Source: Lytechinus pictus
Lineage: Eukaryota; Echinodermata; Echinoidea; Temnopleuroida; Toxopneustidae
Assembly (NCBI RefSeq): GCF_037042905.1
Contig: NC_087252.1
Span: 35,574,556-35,638,555 of the forward strand
Direction: 5' to 3'
Length of the DNA stretch: 64,000 nt
A program made the translations under genes and the position numbers. Of the stretch, positions 1 to 14,100 are shown in pieces. Every line of letters begins with the position of its first letter. Within the stretch, counting starts at the first letter, position 1. The notes beneath the pieces are model-generated. The model made no database searches and was not told where the DNA came from. It was given only the letters and a program-made list of their open reading frames with translations.

Positions 1-130
1 AAAAACCATATTAGCTTGTTGGTCAACATATGCACCTATCAAATGTTGGTTAAAATAAAATAGCATGTAACGTGAATGGAAATTTTTCTTGACCAATAGA
101 CGGTAAATTCATATGTTAACCACCCTGGTA

Positions 131-355
131 GGTCGGTTAAAACTTTTCTGAGAGAGTTCTGTACCTGTACTCAGTTTCTGAATATTTGGGAAGGTCTGTA
201 CAAAAAAAACAACAACAACCCAAAACCAAACAAACAGAAAACGATGGGTTAATCAACCTTGGTTAAAACATTTCTGAGTGTATTGTATTATTAGTCAGTT
301 TTTGAGAAATTTGAAAGGTCAGTACAAAAAACAACAACAGAAAACAAACAAAACA
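131..355 (+). repeat. Two direct repeats of about 120 bp
   Basis: GGTTAAAAC then TTTCTGAG, CAGTTT and GTACAAAAAA phrases occur from 131 and again from about 257. The surrounding 1-720 contains several GTTGGTTAAAA/TTAACCAAC-like phrases and may be part of an element cut by the window start. Confidence 0.45.
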
Positions 356-986
356 AAGGAAAAAAATATCTTGATAGCTGAAGAACTGTAAATTTGCAAG
401 CTAATTAATTTTTTTGCAGTAATTTTTCATTTTTATCATTTAACATTTTTATCACTGTATGCCCCTGAGCAAAATGGCCTATTCTTTGTTATGTCTTAAT
501 AGTAAATTAAAATTTCACTGCAAAAAAAGGGCATTATATTTCTAAGACCAACATTGGTATTGTGACTAATTCCTAGTCAATAAGTAAACTTTCCAAATTT
601 TTGATCAAAATACCAATAGATGGTAAAAATCTTGGTCCCAATTTTTGTCCACCCCTAGTTGGCCATTTTTAAAACCAACTATTACAAGCTTACAATAGAA
701 TATTATATAATGTTGGTTAAAAATTTTCATTTTTTTTCCGGGAGTGTGTGAACACAGTCTGAGCTATTTACGTCAGAGTAGTGATGTTGCATTCCCCGGC
801 AGTCATGTCATGATGACTGATTCTATGGTTCAACCCTAAAGCTTGTTGGGTGATCAAACCAAATACCGTGTCTCGTCTTCTATTAAGGATAAGGCCATAT
901 CAAGGAATATGGAGGGATATTTCAGAGGGGGTAGAAAACTGTATTTCATGCTTTTCACACTGCACATATTTTCCTTAATTCCTTAA

Positions 987-1030
987 TTGGTGGGGCTAAG
1001 GGGGGGGGGGGAGGGTCTTAGCCCCACCAA
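987..1030. repeat. Hairpin with guanine-run loop
   Basis: Perfect 14-bp arms TTGGTGGGGCTAAG and reverse complement around a G-run loop. Confidence 0.7.
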
Positions 1031-1413
1031 TTTCCCGGGGTTAAGCTCAGCCCACTTCGGTTTCCCATTATGTTCTAGCAAAGTGGGCTAGCACGGTAAA
1101 TAGTAGGTACTATCTGGCCCTGCAAAAAAGCAGGGTTAGCCGGCTTATTGCGGTGCTATCACCACAATTGAGGTGCTAAGAGATGCAGTGTGAAACAAAA
1201 GCGTACTTAGGAAAAGTGGGGCTAAGCATTAGCCAATCACAGAAGTCGAAATTGCACGTTAATCACGCTTTGTGGGCAAAATCATCAATATTCATGAGCT
1301 GTGCGATAGTATGGATTTAAGAAAGACAGTGTGAAACCAAAAAAAAGATAGTATGGGGGTTCAGGGTAGTCCACGGTCAAGGATAGTATGGGGTTTAAGG
1401 AAATGCAGTGTGA

Positions 1414-1896
1414 AAAGCATATGTGGTGTCCACATTTCCGAGAAAACTTTGAGCTCCAAGGGAACATAGCAAACGAGTTAATAAGACTCTTAAGAGGGCA
1501 ATTTTGCATCTGATACGTAGTTGAAATACATATATCTGTTGCATTTTTTGGATTGATTTTTGTCATGACTTCACTTGAATATATGAAAATAGTCTGAAGT
1601 TCTCAATGGGGGGGGGGGGTACTAATGGCTAATGCCCTCAGCTCTCCAATGCGTTAATCTGTAATTAGGTGGTTTCAGAACGCCTCAAACTTCATCAGTT
1701 CCAGTTGTGTGGTGTCCACATTTCCAAGAAAGTTATGAGCTCCAAGGAAGCATAGCAAACGAGTTTGAGGGCAATTTTGCATCTGATACGTAGTTGAATT
1801 ACATATCTGTTGCACTTTTGGGATTGATTTTTGTCATGACTTCATTTGAATATCTATGCAAATGGTTTGAAATTCTCATGGAGGGGGGGGGGGTAC
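1414..1896 (+). repeat. Two direct repeats each ending in a G run
   Basis: Copies at 1414-1620 and 1709-1893 share GTGGTGTCCACATTTCC, GATACGTAGTTGAA and a terminal run of 10 or more G. Between them, 1667-1712 matches the left end of the MITE at 6231. Confidence 0.65.
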
Positions 1897-2859
1897 TCGG
1901 ATTATATTTTTGATGGGGGTGTGCCTCACGCACAATGTGGGTCTAAGGAACTGACTATGTTAGGGTAAAATGCAGGGTCTTGGAAAGTACATGTATATCT
2001 TGGGGTGTGAAAAACAGGGTCTACGCAGTACTGTAGGTACGGTTCGCGCTAGTGCTTGTACATATTTGCTTCTTGCAAGAGGCTTAAGCAGTTAAGCAGC
2101 AAAATCATTACGAAGGAGAAGAAAGTGATAAGCTTGATATGCTATGATTTTCTTGTGCATTGGAGAGGCAATTCACAGAAATACTATAAATATATGCTAC
2201 AATTTTATTGTACTTTTAGCACCCATTTTCCTTTTTTACGGTCTTTTTGCTGGCAATTACTTTTTGTCAGGCCAAGGGATCTTCCAGGTCCATGGAGTAC
2301 TGGCATAACCATTTGTAGGTACACAGAGTTTTGCCTGAATCTTAGCAGAAATAGATGGAGAAGTCTTGTGTCAGTGAGATCATGGACCTACATGTACAGA
2401 CCTGCCAACCAGTACGTTGTAGCCGTATTTAGTACGTTTTTGCAACCAAAATACAATTTTTTTTTTTATTTTAATTTTTTAAATTTTTTTTTACAAAATC
2501 ATAATTTATTGAGAAAAATCATCTCTATATGTCTCTATTTCATAAAAAGTACACAAATATGGTTATTAGATCAATGTAATTTCAGGTAACTTGTTTTTTT
2601 TCAATCATTTTGTAAAAACCAGGGTGAGATATACACAAGTTTCAATGGTTTTTTTTTCATCTGCAAGAGCAGTGCGCATTTTAGCTTGCATGCAGCTTGA
2701 GCAGCTTGAGCGCCGTGATGGGAGAGTGCGCCAAGCATTTTATTATGAAATACACTTTTTTGGGGGAAAATACAGTTTTTTGTATCACAGAATACAGTTT
2801 TTCATTCCCAGAGGTTGGCAGGTCTGCATGTAATCTCTTATTACATGTAGGTCTATGGT
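1897..2859. other. No gene recognised
   Basis: A 177-codon open frame here has no recognisable domain and is mostly low-complexity T-rich translation. No splice-bounded SMP or membrane exon was found. Confidence 0.3.
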
Positions 2860-3021
2860 CAGGGGAGCGTTTCATCAACATTTTTGTCCAACAAGTTGTC
2901 AGATCTGACAACTTTCCTTGATTCTGATTGGCATAGAAGCACTGTTACTAGGCCATGGTATTTGTCGGATAAAACAGGATTTGATAAAACGTCTGACGAG
3001 CCCTTCATGAAACACTCCCCG
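2860..3021. mobile_element. MITE family A, copy 1
   Basis: CAGGGGAGCGTTTCATCA at left, TTCATGAAACACTCCCC at right, with GATTCTGATTGGC inside. Second copy at 35707-35858. Confidence 0.75.
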
Positions 3022-3047
3022 GATATTGGCTGACCACAATCTATCAC

Positions 3048-3453
3048 TTAAAGCCACTGGACACCTTACAACTGTACGCGATCCGATTTTGGAACAAATC
3101 GCATTTTGCTCATTTTCTGAAAATGTGAATGGAATATATATCTTTATTTGAGGTTAAAATTAATTGAAAGAATACAAATATAACCATTATGAAAGATTGC
3201 AAGCCCTTTTTTTGGAGTAAAGGCCAAATTGGTTTCAAATCGTAGCCAATCGTACGACTGCTATGACGTCATTACGACTAGATATTAAATTCGCTTTTAT
3301 TCTACAAAGGATGATAGAATACGTAGGTATTCGTACGATGATTTCAAACATTACACAGTAAGATATTTCAAGTCTCAGATTAGCATCAAATTTTACCATG
3401 TTTTATTCCAAAATCGGGGCGCAGACCACTTGTAAGGTGTGCGATGGCCTTTA
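3048..3453. mobile_element. MITE family B, palindromic, full copy
   Basis: TTAAAGCCACTGGACACCTT at left; AAGGTGTGCGATGGCCTTTAA-type end at right; inner CCGATTTTGGAAC and CCAAAATCGG. About 406 bp. Half copy in opposite orientation at 10638-10872. Confidence 0.75.
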
Positions 3454-4259
3454 ATGGTAAAAGTGGTAACTTTTTTTTCTGTGGACTCTTTTAAACATGT
3501 ACTCAAATCCTATAATAGGAAGTCCCTATAATGCGACTTGAATACTCAACAGAGAGGATTTGTCAATGATGTCACTCACTTAATATTGCTTTCATATTTG
3601 ATTATATTTTGAAATAATGATTTGAATATTTTGATCTTTGGAGGTTTTAAGGAATTTATTAAAAAGAAGCTCCTTATTGAATTACAGCAGGCTAGGTTTT
3701 AACAATGGCATCCCCACACTCAGGAGGAATCAAGCATTGTTTGGCATTATACAATTAACACTTCATATTTAATATCAAATTTATATAAAAGAAATAGAGT
3801 AGGTGATTTAATCGTTCCTTCATTTGCATACCAATACCAGAATAAGAAATTAAGCCAAATTTTGAAATGTTAGGACTGTATTCAACTATCGTATTTTACC
3901 TTTGATTTTCATGAAATGTTCATTGTTCTTTTTTCATTTTTCTATGTGTATTTTTATATATTTTATCATGGTGGACTTGGCCTTTTATAATCTATCCATT
4001 GAAGTTCAGAATTCATTGAATTTACACTACAGTACATACATGTAGCTCCAGGTGTATTTGACGTCCTTAGCTTGGCCACACATAAAACATATTCCATTAA
4101 AATTATGTTGCAGTCCTTGTTGATAAGTGGACAGAAAGAGTCATATAATTTCATTCCTTTGGGGAGCAGGAATGAATGCGTAATAACCATGGTAACGCTA
4201 TACATCAAGGATATTGAGATTCTGTGGAAATAAAATACTGATTAGCTGTGATTGAGATG
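3454..4259. other. No gene recognised
   Basis: AT-rich non-coding sequence; no domain-bearing frame or splice-bounded exon seen. Confidence 0.3.
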
Positions 4260-4263
4260 TGTG

Positions 4264-4485
4264 TTACATGAGAGAAAGGTTGAGGAGGGGAGAAGAGAGA
4301 GATCTATAGAGAGAATGAGAGAGAGAAGTAATAAGAGTGTGTGGGTGTGTGTTGAGAGAGGGAGAATTGATCAGTGTGTGTGTGAGTGTGTGTGTGTGAG
4401 AGAGAGAGAGAGAGAATAGTGAGTGCTCATCATAAGAGTCAAAGAGAGGAGGAAGAGAGAGAGAGAGAGGGGGAGAGAGAAAATA
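4264..4485. repeat. GA- and TG-rich microsatellite
   Basis: Runs of GAGA, GTGTGT and AGAGAG. Confidence 0.85.
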
Positions 4486-4548
4486 ATGATAGTAAAAGAG
4501 CAGAAATATGTAAGACTTGATTTTTCTTTGTGTTTTCCTCAAGGACTC

Positions 4549-4829
4549 CTGGGGCCCGTCTTACAAAGAGTTGCGATTGATCCGATTAATCGCAACTACA
4601 GTATGGAAAGCCAGCAAAGTCAACATATAAAATGCATGTTTGTTCAAAAGATTTTCCAGATATGAATGTATATCCATGAATTTATTGATTTCTTGACAAT
4701 TTGGTGTGTTCTCCTTTGTTTACAAAGGATATTTTGCAAATTTCTTGTAGAAAAATTATGGCACTGATGGATTTCCATAGAGTTAAGATTGATTGGATCA
4801 ATCGTAACTCTTTGTAAGACGGGGCCCAG
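4549..4829. mobile_element. MITE family C, copy 1
   Basis: CTGGGGCCCGTCTTACAAAG at left and TTTGTAAGACGGGGCCCAG at right. About 280 bp, no coding content. Confidence 0.8.
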
Positions 4830-5083
4830 ATATATTAGCTGTAAAGATGAAATTGATAATTTTTCAAAATGCAAACTTGATATGTGTTCAAGTACAGATC
4901 GAAAGCACTTCATTTATATGAACACCTTTACTCCCCCTTTCCCCCCCAAAAAATTGTGTTTTTGTAAGTGGTTATTTTGAATTGAACTGTGTCGTTTACA
5001 ATATTTCAACTTGATTGATGTGAATGAAATTCAGATATTCAAATAATCAAATTGATAATTTCTTTTCTCTTTTTATCTTTCAG

Positions 5084-5179
5084 AGCTCAGTTCAAGTGAC
5101 CTTTGACAGGATTAAGCCAGGAAGCACGCCCCCAAAGTTCCAGAATGTCCAAGCAGTTGCAGGTCAAAAAGATCATTTG
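5084..5179 (+). CDS. Exon 1 in window: SMP-like domain segment
   Basis: It has acceptor TTTTATCTTTCAG and donor TTG/GTATGC, with phase 0 at both ends and 32 codons. The peptide runs from SSVQVTF to AVAGQKDHL and includes PPKFQNVQ, which resembles the SMP-domain strand leading into the lipid-binding barrel. It joins in frame to the exon at 12126. The exon that should precede it was not found in 1-5083. Confidence 0.72.
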
Positions 5180-8100
5180 GTATGCACATTCCCTATTCTT
5201 TATTTCATGTTCATATTTCATGATTAAAAACATTTATCAATATGCTCGAATACTACATGTATAGTATCCCAATTTGGACCTAGAATAATATATTCATACA
5301 CGTTTTTATTTGGCAACCAATCATCATGACATGTATCACATGACCAAAGCAGTTGAGTATCACTTGTTAAAATTGATGTTATATGATATTTGGGGAAACA
5401 TCAATAATACATTACATTAGTTTCTCAAGAAGTGGATGCTGAACATGCATGTTGCTGTACGGTGAGCTGACATGTGCTCAGATGACAATTGCTTCTGGCT
5501 TTAGTTCATCTAATATATAGGATTAGGGCTCGGGTTGCAATAAGGGCTTATGTAAGGTTTGGGGTTTAGTTTACGATAGGGAATAATGCTAAATCCAGGG
5601 TTGAAATTGTTCTTTCCGTTTAGTGTGTGGAACTTACAGCGGAGCAATTGTTGCTGCCAGGGCAAATGTCATGGAACCTTCTGTGCATGTAGCAATGATG
5701 AGGCAATGCTTTTCTGAATACCAAAGAATGACATCATCCTGCGGATAATTATTCATCCCAAATTGACATTGAGAGTCCCTGACTGTCTTGTTCCTGCACA
5801 ATCCTTGTGCCCTACCGCAATGTGCGTGTTAGGCCGTTGTTCTTTCCATCAGTGTGTCGAATTTACAGCAGAGCAATTGTCGCTAGAGCAAATGTCATGG
5901 AAACTGCTATACATGCATGTAGCTATGCTGATGCAATGTCTCTCCAGATACCAAGGAATGACATCATCCTGCGGATAATTATTCATCCCAAATTGACATT
6001 GAGAGTCCCTGACTGTCTTGTTCCTGCACAATCCTTGTGCCCTACCGCAATGTGCGTGTTAGGCCGTTGTTCTTTCCATCAGTGTGTCGAATTTACAGCA
6101 GAGCAATTGTCGCTAGAGCAAATGTCATGGAAACTGCTATACATGCATGTAGCTATGCTGATGCAATGTCTCTCCAAATACCGAGGAATGACTTCATCCT
6201 GCGGATAATTATTCATCCCAAATTCACATTAGGTGGTTTCAGACTGCCTCGAAGTTCGTCAGTTCCAGGTATTTTCTGATCAGGAAATTTACCCCGATCA
6301 GAAAATACCAGGTAATATTGGCAATGCGAAAGCAAATTACGCGCAATATTCCCGAAAGAAAGTACCCACTAAATAGTAGGTACTTGTCAAAATTACGAGA
6401 ACTTTCGCGGAAATTTTTCCAAGATCGCAGACCTGTATTTTGGCAATGTGAAAGCAATTTACGGGAACTTTTAGCCCAGTTTGTAGTTGGGCGCAGGCGC
6501 CGTGGAGGCTGCTGAGGTAGTGATTTTGAATCCCGCGCCTCGCTTGCTTTTCAGACCATACTGCGCATGCTCGTAACTTCAGGAACGTATCCCGAAGGGT
6601 ATGTTCCAGGGCGGTGTGAATGCAGAAATAATTAATGGGTATTTTTAGCCTTAAAAAGTTCTCGTAATTTAACGGGGATTCTTATGATGGAGGCGGTTTG
6701 AAACCACCTATTGAGAGTCCTTGACTGTCTTGTTCAAGATTGCACAATCCTTGTGCCATACCGCAATGTGCGTGTTAGGCCGTTCCTAGGGACAGTCATC
6801 CTGTGCTATGTTTTCAATTGATGACTTCCTAGCCAGAGCCAGTAGGTCATTTAAAGAGGATTTCCCGTGTCTAACTGTTTAACATTCAACATCGTTATGA
6901 CTGAGAAGAACAACCAGGAGAATATACAACTTAGATTTAAAAAGAAGAGTTTTGGGTAACTTTAAAAAGGGTTAAATACCTGTAGCTTGAAAAAAAAATT
7001 CCTGTGACTTACTGATGAACATTTTTTACATTGTTAAGAGTATACAACATTGTGAGAAAATACATGTAAAACACCTTATAGAATGCTAAGAATAGATTTT
7101 GGGAAACTTTAGAAAGAATAATTAAAAAAGGGGGAGGATTTCCTGTGTTTATATACTTGTAACTAATCAACATTTATCATCTTGAGTATCTCAAAAAGCA
7201 ATAGATTTTTGGTAACTTTGAAGAAGTTTGATTTACAGATATAACATTTTGATTTGACGTTTTTGAACAATTGGATATACATGATATGCTCAGATTTCAA
7301 GAACCAGGAATATGGAGACTTGATCAGGAGTAATGCTATTATCAGGATCTTCTTCATAGGCCTGTGACAAAATATTTGCTGTTTTGTAAAATAAAATCAG
7401 GTTCACTTTCTAGATATTGGTCCTTGTGGGGGAACACCACCTGGCCATTATGTCACTCTCATATTAAATTTCAATTATTTTGAAAAGATGTATGCCTTTA
7501 ATATTAAATGCCCTTATTTTCAGTACTTTATACAAGTACTACATGTATACCATCAAAGTGTTAGGGCCATTAAAATACAACATTACTAATTACTGTTAGG
7601 TGGACTTGTATTATGTTAACCCTAAAGCCCGGCTCACACTATGCATTTCAAAGAAATTATGATAACATCTGACATGGATATTCCAACTGATAAAATCTTA
7701 CGGATCAGAGTAATGGTAGGACTACTGAAATCAAAATTCAGTCCAGGTCGAGCCTCCCTAAATGAATAAAAAACAAATTCAAATCCAAATCGTAATGACA
7801 TCATCATCATCGGCTGCGACTTGAAGCCGATTTGGACTTTACTCCGACCACAGGGCTTGCCGCAAAGTAAAAAATATGATTTTAGTATTCCTTACGTTAT
7901 GCCAAACTTTGAATAAATAATTTTACTACTTGGAACTTTCATATTTAATGCAAAATGTGATTTCTTGAAAAATCACATCACAACAAATCACATAGTGTGA
8001 GCTGGGCTTAAGACTAAAAGAACACTTTGAGCCCTGTATTACCGCAATGTAACTGAGTTGTTCCCTGCAGGGATGTCTCGCCAACAATTCCCTGGTTCCC

Positions 8101-11100
8101 TGGTATTACATAATTCAGTTGTCAATGAATAAATGGACCCATTGGAACTGGGTGCTCCCTTTGCAAATCCTATAGGAATTACCAGAATGCAACAGGAGAG
8201 GAATTAATGGACCTCTTGCCCATATTAAGGATAGGATGTTCCCTGTGCAGATATTTGGGAATTACAGAATTCAGTTCCAGAAAGGAATGGACTCCTTGCT
8301 CACTGGAACTGGCTGTTTCTGTGCAAATATCATGTGAAAATGAATGATACAGAATTAAGTTTTTGAAGGATATATTGGACACCTTGCTCTCTGGAACTGG
8401 ATGTTCTTTGTGCAAATCCTATTGAAATTATGGACAGATTTCAGTTGTAAAAGAATTGATGGACCCTTTGCCCGCTGGAACTGGATGTTACGTGTGCAAA
8501 TCTAATGGGATTTACAGACAGATTTCAGTTGTAAAGGAATTAATGGATTATGGATCCATACCCAATTAATGTAACTTGATGTTTCCTTTTCAAATCCTAT
8601 GGGAATCACAGAACTCAGTTGTAAAGGAATTACTGGACCCATCCCATGTGCACCAGGACTTGGTGTTCCCTGTGCAAATCCTATGGGAATCGCAGAATAA
8701 AGTTCCAAAGGGTTTATAATCTAACAACTGCTTGGGGTTTTCCTCTGTAGTCAGCATCCTTGTATGTACAGTTGTATGCTGTTGGCGTCTACTGGCAATT
8801 TAGCTAACTATAATCATATTACTATTGATCATGATTAGCTGTGATGGAGGGTTTTACAAGTAAATTAATTGGTATGCAAGCCACTGACTATGATGCAGTA
8901 CGGTACAGTGCACAGGCTAATCACCAAACGACAGAAGTATTTGGTAATGATTATGAAGATTGAAGAATTTGCTGGTCTACCATGTTTGATGGCTAGTAAA
9001 TATGGAATATTTATTTATTTATATTTATTTGTAGTTTTATTTATACAGGGTGGCATTGTCAGTTTCAAAACTGCTTTCCACAACGGCCCTGTCATAACAT
9101 ACAATTAGCTGTAATAAATATAATTGAATCAGTAACATTTACATAATCGATAGCACAAATTACATATCTATATAAATATGGAACCAAAAAGAATTGAAAA
9201 GACTAACAAACACAAAAAATATGCATTAAAATCTAAACAATGAATCAATTAATAGAATAGGCTACAATATAATAAATAATACCAATAAAAGTCTTTCTTC
9301 TACCAATCTAGTAACAGTAATGCAAGCAGCATCAACTTCAATTTTTAAAAGGGACAACAACAAGAACACATTTTTGGTAGTACTACTACTAGGCCTACTG
9401 CAACTACGGAAGGTTGCTTGTTTTGGCTAGCATTTGGGAGTGTTTGATGAAAGCCATAAAAAAGACTAATTAGCTGCATAATGAATTCATCCCCGCCACT
9501 GAAAGCACTGCTCACATTCACTGTACAGATATAAGCCAATTAGTGAATGGCCCATTAACAGCCAAGGTTTGAGAACTGGATTTACATTGTGGATAGCCCT
9601 TTGAAAGCGTTGATAGTATTTTCATCAACTCTGTTTGGGGGAAAAAAGGAAGTGATTGCTGTTTAATGAAAACATGCGATAAAAAATGACTCTTTTGGAA
9701 GCAAATCATAAACGCAGGCATGATAATTTGTTCTTCTTCTTCTTCAACCTACACTGACTGCCTCCTTCAATCCTGAAGATTCTTGCAGTATTGTAGTACC
9801 GGGGGCCGGCAGGTGCAATACACCGGGTGAACACCCTATTCTTTGACGAATAGTGTATTGGTTTTAACGTGCATAGGTTGTGACTCTCCTATACACGGGA
9901 CCAACATTTGCGTCCTTTCCGATGGACGGAGTGTTTTCAAACTGCATTCACACCTGCACTGAATACAGTGGTGAGGCACGCTAACACAACGCTATAGCAT
10001 CAGATTTTTTGTTGATTTGTATCATCTAGTTTTACGGCATTGAAGCAGTGTCAGTCCTTGGTACATGTACATTGTAGTTTGTACCTAGTGCATATTAATG
10101 ACAGCAAGATGCAAGAGCTCTTTTATAGCTCAGACTTTTTTTTATTTCATGACTTTGGTAAATCATGGGGGCAAGTTGCCCTTAGCCTGCACCCCTGTCT
10201 ACCGAAAATGTCCAAACAGGAAATGTTATGAAGATTTGCTTAAAGAGCGATCACACATTCCCTAGGCTAAATGACCCCACTAACAAGCCATATGAGATAT
10301 GGCTATAGTCCCACATATTGTGATACGTGCCTTGATGCTGGTATGATACCCAGGTATGCAAGAGCTGGTGAAGCCATCGACATGACCCAGATGTCTCGGT
10401 TCAGCAATAGAGGTACTTTGTTACCAGTCTCATCTATTTGTTCAATAAGATGTCTGTGAAGTCATTCACATGGTCATCAAGGGATGGAATGCCCATCTGA
10501 TTTAAGTCGGTTCAGTCCAGTGACCTTATGCTTTACACCTCCACCCCTACCACACACCCACACATCAACACCCACATACACACACACTTCAACATCTCCA
10601 TCGCACATACAGACATACACACACTTACACTCAATATCTAGTCGTAATGACGTCATAGCAGTTGTACGATTGGCTACGATTTGAAACTAATTTGGCCTTT
10701 TCTCCGAAATAAAGGCTTTCAATCTCTCAAAATGGTTATATTAGTATTCTTTCAATTAATTTAAACCTCAAATAAAATGATATGTTCCATTCACATTTTC
10801 AGAAAATGAGCAAAATGCGATTTGTTCCAATATCGGATCGCAAACAGTCGTATGGTGTGCGGTGACCTTTACACTCTCCCACCAGTAAACACTTAAACTG
10901 TCAACCCCACATACAGACATACGCACACACACACACACTTAAACCCACCCACCAATACTGATTCCACACCCCACATACAGACATAGACACACATCCTCAC
11001 CCACTAATATTCACTTACATCCCAACTCACATATAGATATACACATACCCTGCACTCACTTACCAATATGTGTTTACACCCTACCCCGCATACAGACAAC

Positions 11101-14100
11101 ACACCCTCACTCACCCACCAATATACGCTTCCCACCCCACATACATGTACATAAATACACACAACCTTAAGCTCACCCACTTATACACACTTACTCCCCA
11201 CTCCTTATATACAGACATACACACACCATTACGCCACATTCCATTCCACATACATAGACACACACTCACCCTCTCGCCCAAACACACACTTCTCATAATT
11301 CATTCAGATATACCCACATCTTGACACTAACTTACCCACACTCATTTCCCACTTCCCCACATATACATTTACACGCATCCTTACACTACCCACCAATACA
11401 TGCAGACATACACCCTTACTCTCACCCACCAGTAAAAGCTTTTTTTTTTTTTATTTATTTTTAAAAACAAGTGCACACCTAGTTACCAATAATGCATATA
11501 GCATTTCCATTTATTTGAAAGCAGGATAAAACAGCATTGTAGATTAAATGCCTTGCTCATAGGTGCCACGGCCAGGGATCGAACCCCGGACTTTCTATGT
11601 ATAGCCAGGCGCCTTTTAATAGACCACTCGGCCACGGTAACACTTATCACACACACATGCATACACACCCACACCTACGGGGAGTGGAGAAAGTCCATAA
11701 ATTGTGTTTGGGCAAGCAAGAATCCCATGACCAGAGTTTTATGTAAATTGATTTTGTTCAAATGTATTAATGACTACTAGTGGAATATGATTTATAAGGT
11801 ACCTTCAAATCAAGGGCCCATTTTGTAAAGACTTACAACTTTGGAAACTTTTCCAGTATTGTAAATATCATGGAAAACTTGATTGTGATTGGCTATTGAA
11901 TCTTGTTGCCATGGTAGTTGATATTTTGCTGAGTTACCATAGTTGTTAAAACCTTGCAACTCTTTTTGAAACGAGCCCCTCGTAAACTCCACTTTTCTGT
12001 ACCAGGACAGTGCTTTAGTGCCTTGATGTACTTCTGGTCAAGAAATGCGGAATTTATTTTAAATCACTGTTTTGATTTTTGATAATCAAAGTTACTAAAC
12101 AAACATCTTTTTTTTTACTCTGCAGATAGTGACGTGTCAGTTAGAATCAACAGGGTTTGGTTTCATAGTGTTTGCAACCCAGCAAACGGCTGCCAGTGTC
12201 AAACTATCTACCTGTGATGTCAGTGTCAACAGACTTTCTGGAAAGGTATTTATTTCTTATATCACCTTTTTGCATTTAGACCTGAAGGGATGGTAAATTA
12301 CCTGGAAAGGTAACAGGTTCTTATATCACCTTGTTGCATTTCGATTTGAAGGGATGGTAATTAGCCTGGAAAGGTAATACAGTATGTATTTTCTTATATA
12401 ACCAAATCTCATTTAGATTTGAAATAATGGTAATTTACCTGTAAAGGTAATAGTTTCTTACATCACCTTTTTGCATTTAGATTTGAAGGGATGGTAATTT
12501 GCTTGGAAAGGTAATAGTTTTGCATAATATATGAAAGGATGGTAGTATGTATTGTTCACTGTTTACCACTTTTGAAATTTCAAATAAATCCAGATTGGCT
12601 GCAAAAGTGTTCTGCTAAATATTGAATGTATTTTTAGTCTTAAGTATTTACTTTCACATCTGGAAAAGATTTGAATTCAAATCATACAGATTTTTTAATC
12701 CACAAAGTTTAAATCTTAATCTAGTATTTCAGCCAATCTGGGTTCAGTTTAAATCCTTGGAATTTAAAGTGTAGTAAGGGAGAAATTCTGATCTTGGATA
12801 TATCCGGACCATATCTCTGGTCTCAGTATAAAAAAGTCTTTTCATAAGGTGTAATTAAAGAATATATACATATATATATTTATATTAAACGAAATCCCAA
12901 TTGATGGTATATAAAGGAAGGTTTAAAGGTAAGTCATGTTTTTTTTTGTATTTGATAGAGGAAAATTGAAATCATGGACCAATTCTCAATACTTTTACCT
13001 TGGTCTTTAATGAGTAATATAACAATTATGGAGAAAGAAAGCACCCACATAGTTGTTTAATCCATAATACAGGGGTGTGAGAGTTCAGATTTTTATCTGA
13101 TTTCAGATTTTTTTGTTTTGATTTTCAGCTGAATTTCAACTTATATTTGGCTTTCCTCTGTACAAAAAGTATGGGAGCTCTTTCTATTTCAGACTTTTTC
13201 AATACTCTTCAGCTTTTTTCAGATCTTTTTATTTGTGACCACTCAGACCCCTGATAATAATAAACTTTGTATGTCATTTTAAAAATGTGGTCAATCCTTA
13301 TCTGTTTTAATCAGCATGCACCTGTTTAATTCATTTTTAAAATTTTTATTTTTATTTTTTTTTATTGACTAACCTCACATCTACCATTGATGACTCCAGG
13401 GATTGATTTCATAAAACTTGTTATGATAATAAATTCACAATAACTCATAAAAGCTACTGAAATCCTTCAATCTGATTGGCTGGTGGTAAATTTGTTATAG
13501 AAATTGTGCATTTGTTGTTATTACAAGTCTGTAAGAAACAAAATTATCACCACTGACTATATAGTCAGCTCTGACAAAGGAACTAAAATCCTTGGTTTAT
13601 TGGCGTTATTCATTTGCCACTTTGGAACACTCTATTGGCAAATGCTGTTTTTCGTGGTGACACAACATATGCTCCTGTTTGAATATCTCAGATGGCAAAG
13701 GGTTAGAGTTAGGATTGTAATAGAGTTTTTTTGTTTAGAACAATGTAAAGAGTAGGATTAGGATTTATTTATTTTTGGAGCTTAGGTTCAAGGTTTGGCT
13801 TAACTTGTATAATTTCCATTGTAGCAATTGTTACCTTACAAAATGTCATAGAGCTTATTTCGTAGGGGTCCATTTTGAAAAAAAAAACAACTTTAAACCA
13901 AAAACTCGGTTACTGGACATAATCACTAAAACCAAACCTGTAGTCATCATGAGTGCTCATGAAAACAAGGCACCTCAGTTACCATAGATTAAAAAAAATG
14001 TCATGAAGCTCTTATTTTTTAGAAATTAATTACTATTAAGTACCCCCACTGATAAGGCCTCTTGGTAAATGGTTTCAAAAGTGGACAGTCCATGTTTCCT

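Noticed and set aside
2056..2589. 177-aa open frame
   Set aside because: No domain, low-complexity Phe/Asn-rich end, no splice or start support.
11555..11646. tRNA gene on the minus strand
   Set aside because: Acceptor arms do not pair and a SINE tail follows.
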